Source of the DNA: Planotetraspora sp. A-T 1434
Lineage (GTDB): Bacteria > Actinomycetota > Actinomycetes > Streptosporangiales > Streptosporangiaceae
DNA length: 64,000 nt
NCBI RefSeq assembly: GCF_025420585.1
Contig: NZ_JAOEGB010000017.1
Coordinates: 112,880-176,879, forward strand
Reading direction: 5' to 3'
In this document: positions 46,299-55,165 of the stretch, piece after piece
How positions within the stretch are numbered: position 1 is the first letter of the stretch
How the letters are laid out: each line of letters starts with the position of its first letter
Notes under the pieces: model-generated
Database searches by the model: none
The model's input: the letters and a program-made list of their open reading frames with translations, nothing else
Told to the model about the DNA's origin: nothing
Translations under genes and position numbers: made by a program

Positions 46299-46515
46299 CG
46301 AAGATTCCGTCGCCCGAGGTGGCGTCCCAGACAGAGGCGTCCTCGCCGGCGTCCCACTCCTCAAAGGCCGCCACGTACTCCTCTTCGAGGGACGCGGCGC
46401 GGAGGAGCCTGATGGCATCGTGCAGGGCGCCGGACCGCGACAGAGCCTCATGGCGCGTGACGTATTCGTCGAGAAACGCCACATCCTCTTCCGGAAGGCT
46501 GACACTGATCTTCAC
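46285..46515 (-). CDS. mazE: Ribbon-helix-helix antitoxin of the MazF pair
   Basis: The 76-residue protein starts KISVSLPEEDVAFLDEYVTR, a ribbon-helix-helix DNA-binding fold, followed by RSGALHDAIRLLR and an acidic tail (AAFEEWDAGEDASVWDATSG) that would wrap around the toxin. The GTG at 46515 is the best start. Three 12-bp iterated sites lie just upstream. Confidence 0.85.
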   Translation of the reverse strand: MKISVSLPEEDVAFLDEYVTRHEALSRSGALHDAIRLLRAASLEEEYVAAFEEWDAGEDASVWDATSGDGIFDAPR

Positions 46516-46522
46516 ACCAACA

Positions 46523-46554
46523 ATGCTACCCAGGATGCTACCGCTCCGGCTACC
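46523..46554 (-). promoter_or_regulatory. Three 12-bp iterated operator half-sites upstream of the antitoxin
   Basis: ATGCTACC occurs at 46523-46530 and 46535-46542, and a weaker CGGCTACC at 46547-46554, each 12 bp apart. Ribbon-helix-helix antitoxins bind repeated half-sites at about one helical turn, so this is a likely autoregulatory operator. The first copy lies 7 bases from the start codon. Confidence 0.6.
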
Positions 46555-46616
46555 TGGCACGCGGCAGGTGATCAGCGTGATTACCTTGGCGGCGGCGCGC
46601 TGGAGGACGGGACGGG

Positions 46617-47102
46617 TCAGCGGCGGCGGAGGAGGGCGGCGGCGGCGAAGGCCGCCACGAGGACGGAGGCGAGGAGTGCGGCGAACCAGCCGTACTGGAT
46701 GGAGGGATGCACGTCCACCAGTCCGGGGATCCGGAAGTCCAACCGGTCGGCCAGGCCCTGCGGGTCCGTCAGGAACATCGCCAGGGAGAAGGCGGCCACC
46801 GCACCGGGAAGGATGGCGAACCCGGTGAACAGCCAGCTGCGCACCACGCCCAGGACTCCGAGCAGCATGGAGATCACGCCCGCGCCCGCGACGAACCAGC
46901 CGCTGCCGTCGTCGACCCCGCGCACCGCGTGAGTGAGCTCCGTGTTCAGGGCGCCGAACTCGGCCGTCACCCCCGCCCACGGCAGCAGGGCGGCGACGGC
47001 CAGCGCGAGACCGGCGACGATCACTCCGATGGCCAGAAGCAGGCTGGCGGCGCTCCTGCCCGGCCCGCCATCGACCGGCGCGGTGGGTTCAGACACGATC
47101 AC
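46617..47102 (-). CDS. Four-helix membrane protein, unknown function
   Basis: The 161-residue protein has four hydrophobic segments (SLLLAIGVIVAGLALAVAAL, GAGVISMLLGVLGVVRSWLF, LPGAVAAFSLAMF and FAALLASVLVAAFAAAALL) with a short external loop between the first pair (TAEFGALNTELTHAVRGVDD). It resembles small actinobacterial membrane proteins without assigned function. A GTG at 47102 or 47096 may be the start. It follows ureD on the same strand and could be read from the urease transcript. Confidence 0.55.
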   Translation of the reverse strand: MIVSEPTAPVDGGPGRSAASLLLAIGVIVAGLALAVAALLPWAGVTAEFGALNTELTHAVRGVDDGSGWFVAGAGVISMLLGVLGVVRSWLFTGFAILPGAVAAFSLAMFLTDPQGLADRLDFRIPGLVDVHPSIQYGWFAALLASVLVAAFAAAALLRRR

Positions 47103-47135
47103 CAGGCTACGCCCGCAGTCGCCCGATGCCGCTCG

Positions 47136-48053
47136 CTACGGCGCGGGGGATGGGTGGAGGGCAGCCGGGGTTTCGGCTCGCTGCGGCGCGGGGGATGGGT
47201 GGAGGGCGGCCAGGCTCTCGGCGCGTTCGAGGCGCGCTCGCAGCTCGACGGTGTCCGAGGCGAGGGCGGAGGCCAGCACGCCGGGCCCGGCGAGCGGAAG
47301 GGCCGCCCAGCCGTCTCCCACCGTGGCACGGCGTTCCGCCTTGCCGTCCGGCACGGCCGGCGAGGTCCAGGCCGGACCCGCCACGAGTGTGGAGCCGACG
47401 CAGCGGGCGTCGCCGTACACGGCGGGGCTGCGGTCGGTGGACGGATCTCCGACGACGAGCTCCTGCCTGAGCAGCGGCCGTCCGGCGACGGTCACGTCGA
47501 ACCGGGCGCGGCATCGCCCCGGCCGCTCTCCGTGCCTCCCGAAGACGATCTCCTCACGCCAGAACGCCGAGGCGTCCTCCTCGAGCCAGAGCCGTACCGC
47601 CATGCGGTGCGAGCACCCGGCGGCGAGCACGGTCGGCTCCGGCGAGAAGCGCAGGGAGGCTCCCGCGCCGACCTGGGCGTCGATCACCATCCAGGAGTCG
47701 CCGGGGGAGGAGCCCGGCAGCACCAGCGTGGACGCGACAGAGCGGACCTCCAAGGAGGTGCCGGGAGCGACCTCGATCCGCAACTCCAGCCGGTCCCCGC
47801 CGAGGGGACCGGCCGCCGTGGACACCAGATGCACCAGGCCCGGACCCGTCTGCCGCAGCGTGAGCGGGGGATCCGACCGCAGCGTCTCCAGCCGGGTGGC
47901 CCCGCCGGGACCGGCCGCGGTCGTGATCACGGCCCGCGCCGTGACCGACGCCGGGCCGGGGCGCGCCGTGGGGGCGTCCGTCGTGGGTGGTCCGGTGTGG
48001 CCGGTGTGGCTGGTCGGGCTGCTCGGGCGGGTCGGGCGGGTCGGAACGGTCAC
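47136..48053 (-). CDS. ureD: Urease accessory protein UreD
   Basis: The 305-residue protein contains GGDRLELRIEVAPGTSLEVR, SWMVIDAQVGAGASLRF and CSHRMAVRLWLEEDASAFWRE, the UreD beta-helical core that scaffolds UreF and UreG on apo-urease. The N-terminal 35 residues are Thr/Pro-rich. The C-terminus contains a 15-residue tandem repeat (AALHPSPAPQRAETP, then AALHPSPAP and stop), encoded by two 45-bp units. In the last unit a C-to-T change turns the Gln codon into the TAG stop. It is the last urease gene in the operon. Confidence 0.85.
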   Translation of the reverse strand: MTVPTRPTRPSSPTSHTGHTGPPTTDAPTARPGPASVTARAVITTAAGPGGATRLETLRSDPPLTLRQTGPGLVHLVSTAAGPLGGDRLELRIEVAPGTSLEVRSVASTLVLPGSSPGDSWMVIDAQVGAGASLRFSPEPTVLAAGCSHRMAVRLWLEEDASAFWREEIVFGRHGERPGRCRARFDVTVAGRPLLRQELVVGDPSTDRSPAVYGDARCVGSTLVAGPAWTSPAVPDGKAERRATVGDGWAALPLAGPGVLASALASDTVELRARLERAESLAALHPSPAPQRAETPAALHPSPAP

Positions 48054-48058
48054 GGCGG

Positions 48059-48829
48059 TCAGGGCGTCACGGTCGGGGCCGCGTGGTCATGATCGTGGTC
48101 TTGGTCTTGGTCGTGGTCATGGTCTTGGGTCTGGGTCTGGTCGTGGGTGTGCGTGTGGGCATGCTTCTGCTCGCGCTGGTGCCGCCAGGCACCCATGATG
48201 CCCGAGACCCATTCGGCGACCGAGTGCGCGCCCTTGTCCTCCCTGATCGAGGTGAACAGCACCGGCCTGCCGTCCCGTACGGCTGCCGCGTCGCGGGACA
48301 TCACGGTCAGGTCGGCCCCAACGAGCGGGGCCAGGTCGGTCTTGTTGACCACGAGCAGGTCGGCCGTGGTCACTCCGGGGCCGCCCTTGCGGGGGACCTT
48401 GTCGCCGCCGGAGACGTCCAGCACGAAGATCTGCCGGTCGGCCAGCCCCCGGCTGAAGGTGGCGGTCAGGTTGTCGCCGCCGCTCTCCACGATCACCAGG
48501 TCGAGCTCTCCGAACCGCTCTTCGAGCGTCTCCACCGCGTCGAGGTTGGCGGCGATGTCGTCGCGGATCGCCGTGTGCGGGCAGCAGCCGGTCTGCACGG
48601 CGAGGATTCTCTCCGGGTCGATGACGCCTGCGCGGCGCAGGAAGTCGGCGTCCTCGGTCGTGTAGATGTCGTTCGTCACGACCCCCAGGCGCAGCGACGG
48701 GCCGAGGCTGCGGCACAGGGCCGCCACCAGGGCGGTTTTGCCGCTGCCGACGGGGCCGCCGATGCCGAGGCGCAGCGCGCGCCCGCGCGGATCCGCCGCG
48801 TCGTGGTGGTCGTCGTGGTGAGCGCCCAT
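48059..48829 (-). CDS. ureG: Urease accessory GTPase UreG with His/Asp-rich C-terminal tail
   Basis: The 256-residue GTPase has P-loop [41 protein letters not shown] with the Cys-Pro-His nickel motif and VNKTDLAP, the full UreG set. It delivers nickel to urease using GTP. After about residue 220 there is a tail of roughly 35 residues of His, Asp, Thr and Gln ([20 protein letters not shown] and more), encoded by GTGGTC/TTGGTC hexamers at 48069-48170. UreG His-rich stretches usually sit at the N-terminus, where here there is only HHDDHHD. With no ureE nearby, the tail may buffer nickel. Confidence 0.93.
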   Translation of the reverse strand: MGAHHDDHHDAADPRGRALRLGIGGPVGSGKTALVAALCRSLGPSLRLGVVTNDIYTTEDADFLRRAGVIDPERILAVQTGCCPHTAIRDDIAANLDAVETLEERFGELDLVIVESGGDNLTATFSRGLADRQIFVLDVSGGDKVPRKGGPGVTTADLLVVNKTDLAPLVGADLTVMSRDAAAVRDGRPVLFTSIREDKGAHSVAEWVSGIMGAWRHQREQKHAHTHTHDQTQTQDHDHDQDQDHDHDHAAPTVTP

Positions 48830-48911
48830 GGTGAGGACCTGTCCTTCCGCTTCAAGCCGGTACGGCTTCGCTGGGCATCGCTTCGTTCGCCCTCAGGAGC
48901 TTCGGTCGCCG

Positions 48912-49871
48912 TCAGGAGACGAAAAGCTTCATCGGGTTGTTCTGGTGGCCTTCCGCGAGCAGGTCGAGCGCCGGGGCGCAGTGCCCCGGCAACGACTGCC
49001 AGCCCGCTACCCGCGGCGTCGCGGAGTCCCGCGCCGCCGAATCGCGGGGAACGGGCTCCGTCACCACCGCGTCCATGAGCGACGCGCAGGCGGCGTGGGC
49101 CGCGTCGTTGAGCGCGGGAGCCAGGTCGGCGAGGAGGCGGTGCACGGTCACCGGGTCGAGCCCGAGGAGCCGCACGGCCGCCGTCGCAGGTCCGGTCACC
49201 GCGTTGTAGGCCGCCGCCAGGGCCGCCTGGTAGGGGTCGCAGCCCGCCGACGCCGCCGCGGCGCCCACCGCGACGGGATGGTGGGCCCCCTCCGGGATGG
49301 CCGCCGTCAGCGTGTCGAGGATGGCCGACGGCCAGATGCCGCGTGCCGTACGGATGAGGAGGCGGCCCTGGGTGCGGCTCGCCTCCCGCTGGGCAGGGGA
49401 GGCGGTGCGGGCGTCGGCCTCGGCGTCGAGCTGCCGCCACCGCTGGACCCACTCGCCGCCGTCCGCGGCGCCCTGGGCGTCTGGCCGGCTGGCGCGTGGT
49501 CCCTCCCCGCCGGTCTCGCCTGCATGCGGTCGGCTCGCGTCTGCTCCGTCCGCGTCTGCTCCGTCCGCGTCTGCTCCGTCCACGTCTGCTTCGTCCGTGG
49601 CTGGTGGGGCCGTGTTGGGGCCGCACTCGTTCCGGGCGGTCCGGGGGGCGGTGGCGGTGCCGAGTTCGCAGGCGGCGGCGGCCAGGGCGGCGGTGACGAG
49701 CCCAGCGGTGGCGAGCCGCCCCCGGAGGAACCGCGCCAGATCGTCCGGGCCGGTGATCGCGCCGAGCCGTACGGCCTCCTCGGCGCCCCCCGAATGGGCG
49801 TGGCCCCCGGCGGGGAGCCGCGAGTCGGCCAGCAGGAGCATCGCCGCGTCGCCGGGTGACCTACCGTGCAT
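48912..49871 (-). CDS. ureF: Urease accessory protein UreF with repeat-derived insert
   Basis: The 319-residue protein begins HGRSPGDAAMLLLADSRLPA-GGHAHSGGAEEAVRLG and later has EASRTQGRLLIRTARGIWPS and AYNAVTGPATAAVRLLGLDP, the UreF helical fold that gates nickel delivery. Between about residues 80 and 145 there is a hydrophilic insert containing DGADADGADADGADA, encoded by four 15-bp repeats at 49537-49596. The usual length is about 230. The ATG at 49871 follows GGAGGAGAGGCGAG; the frame is open to 49916. Confidence 0.87.
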   Translation of the reverse strand: MHGRSPGDAAMLLLADSRLPAGGHAHSGGAEEAVRLGAITGPDDLARFLRGRLATAGLVTAALAAAACELGTATAPRTARNECGPNTAPPATDEADVDGADADGADADGADASRPHAGETGGEGPRASRPDAQGAADGGEWVQRWRQLDAEADARTASPAQREASRTQGRLLIRTARGIWPSAILDTLTAAIPEGAHHPVAVGAAAASAGCDPYQAALAAAYNAVTGPATAAVRLLGLDPVTVHRLLADLAPALNDAAHAACASLMDAVVTEPVPRDSAARDSATPRVAGWQSLPGHCAPALDLLAEGHQNNPMKLFVS

Positions 49872-49950
49872 CTCGCCTCTCCTCCTGTCCGCTCGACTGT
49901 CCTCGTGCTTCACCACCGGGCCTGAGCACCCATGCCTCAGAACCCATTTC

Positions 49951-51663
49951 TCAGAAAAGGAAATAGCGCTGGGCCATGGGCAGTTCCTCGGCGGGGGCGG
50001 GCTCGATCGCCTCTCCGTCGACGCGCACCTCGAACGTGTCGGGGTTCACCTCGATCGACGGCAGCGCGTCGTTGAGCGGCATGGCGTCCTTGCGGCGGGC
50101 GCGCACGTCGGCCACGGGGACCAGGCGGCGGCGGACGTCCAGCCGGTCGGCCAGGCCGTCCTCGATGGCCAGCGGGGCCACGAAGTGCAGCGACGTGGCG
50201 GCGGCCGTGACCGGGGCGGCGCCGAACATCGGCCGGGGGAACACGGGCTGAGGAGTCGGGATGGAGGCGTTGGCGTCGCCCATCTGGGCGTAGGCGATCA
50301 CGCCGCCCTTGACGACCAGGTCCGGCTTCACGCCGAAGAAGGCCGGGCTCCACAGGACGAGGTCCGCCAGCTTGCCGACCTCGACCGACCCGATCTCGCC
50401 GTCGAGCCCGTGGGCGATGGCCGGATTGATCGTGTATTTGGCGACGTAACGGCGGGCGCGCAGGTTGTCGGCCGGGCCGGACAGGGCGCCCCGGCGTTTC
50501 TTCATGACATGGGCGGTCTGCCAGGTACGGATGATCGTCTCGCCTACTCGCCCCATCGCCTGGGAGTCGGATCCGATCATGGAGATCGCGCCGATGTCGT
50601 GCAGGACGTCCTCGGCCGCCATCGTCGTCGGCCGGATCCGCGACTCGGCGAAGGCCAGGTCCTCCGGGATGGAGGGATTGAGGTGATGGCAGACCATGAG
50701 CATGTCCAGGTGCTCGTGGTGCGTGTTGATCGTGTGCGGCCGGGTCGGGTTGGTGGACGACGGCAGGACGTTGGCGTGCGAGGCGACCTTGATGATGTCG
50801 GGCGCGTGGCCGCCCCCGGCGCCTTCGGTGTGGTAGGCGTGGATGCCCCGGCCGGCGATGGCATCGAGCGTCGACTCGACGAACCCGGCCTCGTTCAGCG
50901 TGTCGGTGTGGATGGCCACCTGGACGCCGGTCGCGTCGCACACCCTCAGGCAAGCGTCGATCGCGGCGGGGGTCGTGCCCCAGTCCTCGTGCAGCTTGAA
51001 GCCGGACGCCCCGGCGCGGAGCTGCTCCATCAGGCCCTCGGTGCTGACCGTGTTGCCCTTGCCGAGCAACGCCACGTTGACCGGGTAGGAGTCGAGGGAC
51101 TCCAGCATGCGGGCCAGATACCAGGCGCCGGTGACCGTGGTGGCCTTCGTGCCCTCGGCCGGTCCGGTGCCGCCGCCGATGATCGTGGTGACGCCCGAGG
51201 CGAGCGCCTCGTCGAGGATCTGCGGGCAGATGAGGTGCACGTGGGAGTCGACCGCTCCCGCTGTGACGATCTTGCCGTTGCCCGCCAGGATCTCGGTCGA
51301 CGGGCCGATGACCAGGCCGGGGTGCACGCCGTCCATGGTGTCCGGGTTGCCGGCCTTGCCGATCGCGACGATCCGGCCGTCGCGCACGCCGATGTCGGCC
51401 TTGACGACGCCCCAGTGGTCGAGGATCACCGCGCCGGTGATGACGAGGTCGGCGGCGCCCTCGGCGCGGGTCGTCCGGGCCTGGCCCATCGACTCGCGGA
51501 TCACCTTGCCGCCGCCGAAGACCGCCTCGTCACCCGCTCCGGCGGGACCCATCGAGAGGTCCTCGGTGACCTCGATGAACAGGTCGGTGTCCGCCAGCCT
51601 CACCTTGTCCCCGGCGGTCGGGCCGTACAGGGCGGCGTAGCGCGAGCGCTCGATGCGGGTCAT
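49951..51663 (-). CDS. ureC: Urease subunit alpha
   Basis: The 570-residue catalytic subunit hydrolyses urea to ammonia and carbamate at a dinickel centre. Metal ligands are visible: [11 protein letters not shown] near residue 138, the carbamylated Lys in GFKLHEDWG near 223, [19 protein letters not shown] and the flap [20 protein letters not shown]. Length matches UreC. The ATG overlaps the ureB stop (ATGA). All catalytic residues seem intact, so the enzyme should be active. Confidence 0.98.
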   Translation of the reverse strand: MTRIERSRYAALYGPTAGDKVRLADTDLFIEVTEDLSMGPAGAGDEAVFGGGKVIRESMGQARTTRAEGAADLVITGAVILDHWGVVKADIGVRDGRIVAIGKAGNPDTMDGVHPGLVIGPSTEILAGNGKIVTAGAVDSHVHLICPQILDEALASGVTTIIGGGTGPAEGTKATTVTGAWYLARMLESLDSYPVNVALLGKGNTVSTEGLMEQLRAGASGFKLHEDWGTTPAAIDACLRVCDATGVQVAIHTDTLNEAGFVESTLDAIAGRGIHAYHTEGAGGGHAPDIIKVASHANVLPSSTNPTRPHTINTHHEHLDMLMVCHHLNPSIPEDLAFAESRIRPTTMAAEDVLHDIGAISMIGSDSQAMGRVGETIIRTWQTAHVMKKRRGALSGPADNLRARRYVAKYTINPAIAHGLDGEIGSVEVGKLADLVLWSPAFFGVKPDLVVKGGVIAYAQMGDANASIPTPQPVFPRPMFGAAPVTAAATSLHFVAPLAIEDGLADRLDVRRRLVPVADVRARRKDAMPLNDALPSIEVNPDTFEVRVDGEAIEPAPAEELPMAQRYFLF

Positions 51664-52031
51664 TCGCCGTCTCCGTCTCTGGCGGCGCCGTCCGGGCGAC
51701 CGGTGTCGAGCGGCCCCGCCCACTCCGGACGCAGGCCCGGAACGATCCGGCCGCCGCTCAGGGGCACCAGCGTCACGTCGCGCTCGACGCCCGGCTCGAA
51801 CCTGACGGCCGTACCGGCCGGGATGTCGAGGCGGGTCCCCCAGGCGGCCTTCCGGTCGAACGCCAGGCCAGGGTTGGCCGCCGCGAAGTGATAGTGCGAC
51901 CCCACCTGGACCGGACGGTCCGCGGTGTTGACCACCCGAAGCGTGATCCGCTCCCTGCCCGGGTTCAGCTCGATGGGCGCCTCGCCGTACACGATCTCGC
52001 CCGGCGCGCCCGGCGCGCTCGCGGTGCTCAT
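51660..52031 (-). CDS. ureB: Urease subunit beta
   Basis: The 123-residue subunit contains [20 protein letters not shown] and [20 protein letters not shown], typical UreB, forming the urease trimer with UreA and UreC. It is translated coupled with ureA before it (4-base overlap) and ureC after it. The C-terminal tail ([18 protein letters not shown]) is a little longer than usual. Confidence 0.96.
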   Translation of the reverse strand: MSTASAPGAPGEIVYGEAPIELNPGRERITLRVVNTADRPVQVGSHYHFAAANPGLAFDRKAAWGTRLDIPAGTAVRFEPGVERDVTLVPLSGGRIVPGLRPEWAGPLDTGRPDGAARDGDGE

Positions 52032-52330
52032 GAGATCGGGTTGTGGACGGTGACGAGCTTGGTGCCGTCGGGGAAGGTGGCCTCTATCTGGACGGACTCC
52101 AGCATCTCGGGGACGCCGTCCATGACGTCTTCCCGGCGGAGCACCTTGCGGCCGGCGTCCATGAGCTCCGCCACGGTGTGGCCGTCGCGGGCGCCCTCCA
52201 GCAGGAAGGATGCGATGATCGCGGTCGCCTCGGGATGGTTGAGCCGCAGGCCGCGCTCCTTGCGGTCGCGCGCCACGCCCGCGGCGACGTGGATGAGGAG
52301 GCGTTCCTGTTCGTGTGGAGTGAGCCGCAT
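52028..52330 (-). CDS. ureA: Urease subunit gamma
   Basis: The 100-residue subunit starts [20 protein letters not shown] and has [20 protein letters not shown] and [11 protein letters not shown], standard UreA. It is first in the operon ureABCFGD. A GlnR-type operator occupies the promoter region 23 bases upstream of its ATG. Confidence 0.97.
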   Translation of the reverse strand: MRLTPHEQERLLIHVAAGVARDRKERGLRLNHPEATAIIASFLLEGARDGHTVAELMDAGRKVLRREDVMDGVPEMLESVQIEATFPDGTKLVTVHNPIS

Positions 52331-52352
52331 GGCGGGACGATAGGTAAGCGCC

Positions 52353-52390
52353 GTTTCCCTTGCGTTACCTGCTCATTTCGTGCGTGTATC
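52353..52390 (-). promoter_or_regulatory. GlnR-type nitrogen operator upstream of ureA
   Basis: Reading toward ureA the sequence is GATAC-n6-GAAAT-n6-GTAAC-n6-GAAAC, i.e. four pentamers at exact 11-bp intervals (plus-strand positions 52386, 52375, 52364 and 52353). This matches the two-box GlnR consensus gTnAC-n6-GaAAc-n6-GtnAC-n6-GAAAc. GlnR is the global nitrogen regulator of actinobacteria, so urease is probably controlled by nitrogen supply; activation or repression cannot be told from position alone. Confidence 0.78.
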
Positions 52391-52489
52391 GGGATGGCCG
52401 GTGAGCCTTCCCTAATGAGTTGTTAACATTCCGGTTTTATCGGGAAATCTCACCCATTCGCCTTGTCGGCAGACGGGCCGGTGCGGGGG

Positions 52490-52966
52490 CCGTATCGACA
52501 AGGAGGAGCCACCTTCGCGGAGAAGTCCACCAAGCTCATCGCCCAGGACAAGGTCGCCACAGTCTTCGGCGGGCGGACGTTCGCGAGCCGCAAGGCGATG
52601 CTGCCGGTGTTCCAGAAGCGCAAGGTCCTGCTGTGGCACCCATGCAATACGAGGGCTGAAGAGCTCGCCGTACATCTTCTACACGGGCGCGACGACCAAC
52701 CAGCAGATCGTCCCGGCCTCGACTATCTGAAGGAACGGGGAAATAAAAAGTGTGTTCCTTCGTTGGCAGCGACTATGTGTTCCCCAGAACGGCCAACAAA
52801 ATCATCAAGGCGGACGCCGCGGCCAACGGGAATGGAGGTTCTCGGAGAGAAATGCACCCCGCTCGGGCATACGGAATACGGCACGCTCGTCAGCAAATCC
52901 CCGAGGCGAAGCCGGATGCGGTTTCAACACGCTTACGGCGACAGTGATGTCGCGTCCTTCAAGTGA
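52490..52966 (+). pseudogene. urtA: Decayed urea ABC transporter substrate-binding protein gene
   Basis: Pieces of UrtA occur in order but in alternating frames: ATFAEKSTKLIAQDKVATVF-GGRTFASRKAMLPVFQKRKV, then LKSSPYIFYTGATTNQQIVP, GLDYLKERG, FVGSDYVFPRTANKIIKADA, MEVLGEKCTPLGHTEYGTLV and FNTLT. At least five frame changes are needed. Both the N-terminal third, including the lipoprotein signal, and the C-terminal end are gone. The gene is dead. Confidence 0.87.
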
Positions 52967-53140
52967 GGTCGCCCACGACCACACCGTCATCGTGGTCGAG
53001 TACCGCATGGACTTCCAAAGGAAGTGCGCCTTCCGGGTGACCGTGTTGCACGAGGGCGCCGGGCTGATGGAGGGATCGGTCGAGCAGGTCCGGTCCCGAT
53101 CCGGGGGGACAGGAGATCTATCTGGGTCGGGCGCGGAAAG
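52967..53140 (+). pseudogene. urtD: C-terminal remnant of urea transporter ATPase UrtD
   Basis: Directly after the urtA remnant the frame reads EVAHDHTVIVVEYRMDF, then FRVTVLHEGAGLMEGSVEQV, the end of an UrtD-type ABC ATPase (VVVEHDM-F is the usual H-loop; here the His is replaced by Tyr). The junction implies that urtB, urtC and most of urtD have been deleted. Confidence 0.78.
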
Positions 53141-53159
53141 ACGCCGGCGATGCGGTCCG

Positions 53160-53379
53160 TTGAGGGGTTCGAGGGCGGGTACGGCAGGCGCGGGTGCTGT
53201 TCGGGGTCTCCCTGGAGGTCGCCGCAGGCCGGCTGACGTGCGTGATGGGCCGCAACGGCGTCAGCAAGACGACCCTGCTCAACACGGTCATGGGCGTCCT
53301 TCCCGCGACACGCGGCTCCGTGACGTTCGAGGGCGGGGACGTCATCCTCAAGCCGGGAAAATACCCTCTTTACGAGTAG
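53160..53379 (+). pseudogene. urtE: N-terminal remnant of urea transporter ATPase UrtE
   Basis: GFEGGYGRRG and, after a frame change, VLFGVSLEVAAGRLTCVMGR-NGVSKTTLLNTVMGVLPATRG followed by SVTFEGGDV are the start of UrtE. Walker A reads GRNGVSKTT instead of GRNGVGKTT, so a P-loop glycine is lost. The frame ends at a TAG soon after, without Q-loop, signature or Walker B. Confidence 0.82.
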
Positions 53380-53447
53380 GGATTAGCGAATTTATGCTGC
53401 CGGTGTCGCGTTCACCCCCCATTCAAGGAGCCTCAAGGGAGCCCGCC

Positions 53448-53702
53448 TTGTCAGCGACGACACCCCCATCTCAGACACCTCCGCCCGAGGACCCCGCCGA
53501 TCTGTCCGACCCGCCCGAGGACCCCGCTGTCCTGTCCGACCCGCCCGAGGAGCCGCAGCCCGGCGAGCATTTCGCCGAGGAGGCCGCGGCGTCCGATCCC
53601 CGCCGCGACCGGACACCTCTGCTCGACTGGATCTCCGTCGGCGTCGCCGCCCTGATCGTGCTGGCGGCCGTCGCCGGCGTCCTCCCGGAGGTGGGCTGGT
53701 GA
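53448..53702 (+). CDS. Small single-span membrane protein coupled to YeiH-type transporter
   Basis: The TTG at 53448 follows GGGAGCCCGCC and encodes 84 residues: a Pro/Asp/Glu-rich N-terminus with two DPA-LSDPPE repeats, a charged stretch ([14 protein letters not shown]) and one hydrophobic helix ([18 protein letters not shown]). An ATG at 53394 is an alternative. Its TGA overlaps the next GTG, so it is translated with the transporter and may be an accessory subunit. I do not recognise a family. Confidence 0.6.
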   Translation: MSATTPPSQTPPPEDPADLSDPPEDPAVLSDPPEEPQPGEHFAEEAAASDPRRDRTPLLDWISVGVAALIVLAAVAGVLPEVGW

Positions 53703-54793
53703 CCACGCACGCCGCCACTCCCTCCGCCGTCCCCGCGTCCTCCTCCGACTTCGCCCGCAAGGCCGTGGGCCTGGTCCCCGGTCTGGTCCTGCTGGCCGTC
53801 ATTGGATACGCGGGCAAGCTGGCCGAGACCTGGTTCACCGAGATCGGCACCTCGAACGGCTGGTCGTTCCCGAAGATCGAGTACGTCCTGTGGGCGATCG
53901 TCTTCGGCCTGATCATCACCAACACCGTCGGCATCCACCCGATCTTCAAACCGGGAATCGCCACCTACGAGTTCTGGCTCAAGCTGGGCATCGTCCTGCT
54001 CGGCGCCCGCTTCCTGCTGGGCGACGTGCTGAAGCTCGGCGGGGTCAGCCTGGCCCTCGTCGTCATCGAGTTGTTCGTCGCCATCGGCGTGGTCGTGCTG
54101 ATCGGCCGCTGGTTCGGGCTCGGGCCCAAGCTGATCTCGCTGCTCGCGATCGGCTCGTCGATCTGCGGGGTGTCGGCGATCATCGCGGGCAAGGGGGCGA
54201 TCGACGCCGACGACGAGGACGCGTCCTTCGCCATCGCCGCGATCCTGGCGCTCGGGGCCTTCGGCCTGTTCGCCTACCCCGCGATCGGGCACCTCATCGG
54301 CCTGTCGGCGCACGAGTTCGGCCTGTGGGCGGGTCTCGCGGTGGACAACACGGCCGAGGCCACGGCCGCGGGCGCGCTGTACTCGGACGAGGCCGCGAAG
54401 GTGGCCGTCCTGGCCAAGTCGACCCGGAACGCCACGATCGGCTTCGTCGTGCTCGGCTTCGCCCTCTTCTGGGCGGCGCGCGGCCAGGCGCATGCGGTCG
54501 GCAACCGGGCCGCCTTCCTGTGGGCGAAGTTCCCCAAGTTCGTGCTGGGGTTCCTCGTGGTGTCGGCGCTCGCGACGGCGGGGGCCATCGCCAAGGCCGA
54601 CCTGACCTCGCTCGGCAACCTCTCGCGCTGGGCGTTCCTGCTCACGTTCGCGGGCGTCGGCCTCAGCACGGACTTCCGCGCGATCCGCCGCCAGGGGCTC
54701 CGGCCGTTCGCCGTCGGCGCCCTCGCGGAGCTCACCGTCACCGTCGTGACGCTGGGCCTGGTCGTGGCCGCAAGCGCCTGGATCGGCCTGTAG
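53699..54793 (+). CDS. YeiH/PSE-family putative sulfate exporter
   Basis: The 364-residue membrane protein has about ten hydrophobic segments with [36 protein letters not shown] and [20 protein letters not shown], the conserved core of the YeiH family. Members are annotated as sulfate or sulfonate exporters on limited evidence. It begins with GTG overlapping the preceding small membrane protein. Confidence 0.88.
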   Translation: MTTHAATPSAVPASSSDFARKAVGLVPGLVLLAVIGYAGKLAETWFTEIGTSNGWSFPKIEYVLWAIVFGLIITNTVGIHPIFKPGIATYEFWLKLGIVLLGARFLLGDVLKLGGVSLALVVIELFVAIGVVVLIGRWFGLGPKLISLLAIGSSICGVSAIIAGKGAIDADDEDASFAIAAILALGAFGLFAYPAIGHLIGLSAHEFGLWAGLAVDNTAEATAAGALYSDEAAKVAVLAKSTRNATIGFVVLGFALFWAARGQAHAVGNRAAFLWAKFPKFVLGFLVVSALATAGAIAKADLTSLGNLSRWAFLLTFAGVGLSTDFRAIRRQGLRPFAVGALAELTVTVVTLGLVVAASAWIGL

Positions 54794-55165
54794 GGGAAGC
54801 TCGGTTACCATCGGAAGAGAGGAAGCGATCGAACGCCTGAACGCCTCTGGCCTCGCCGGACACCTCGCGGAGCAGCCCTCCGGCGGAGGAGTCCACGGAC
54901 CTGGCCCTGCGCATGGCCGACTCGCTTCCTCACCGTGTGCGCCCGGCTCCCGGCTGGCGCAGGGGCGGCACCGCGTTCCTGGCACGGCTCAGGGCGAGGT
55001 CGGGCCACCAGGAGCCGCCGGGGGGCGGCGATCCCGTAGACCGGGTCCGCGCCGCCCCCGGAGCCCCTGGTGCACTGGCCGTTGGTGACGAGGTAGGCGA
55101 TGTCGCCGTCCAGGTCCGCCCCGAGGACCGGCGCCGTGCAGAAGCGGGCGACCCCCTTTGGGACG
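54794..55165. other. Gap with a possible degraded reading frame
   Basis: No complete gene is evident. On the reverse strand 55150-54960 reads FCTAPVLGADLDGDIAYLVT followed by NGQCTRGSGGGADPVYGIAA, a protein-like stretch without a start that becomes Arg-rich after about 54950. On the plus strand 54824-54880 reads EAIERLNASGLAGHLAEQ. Both may be gene remnants. I cannot name a family for either. Confidence 0.3.
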
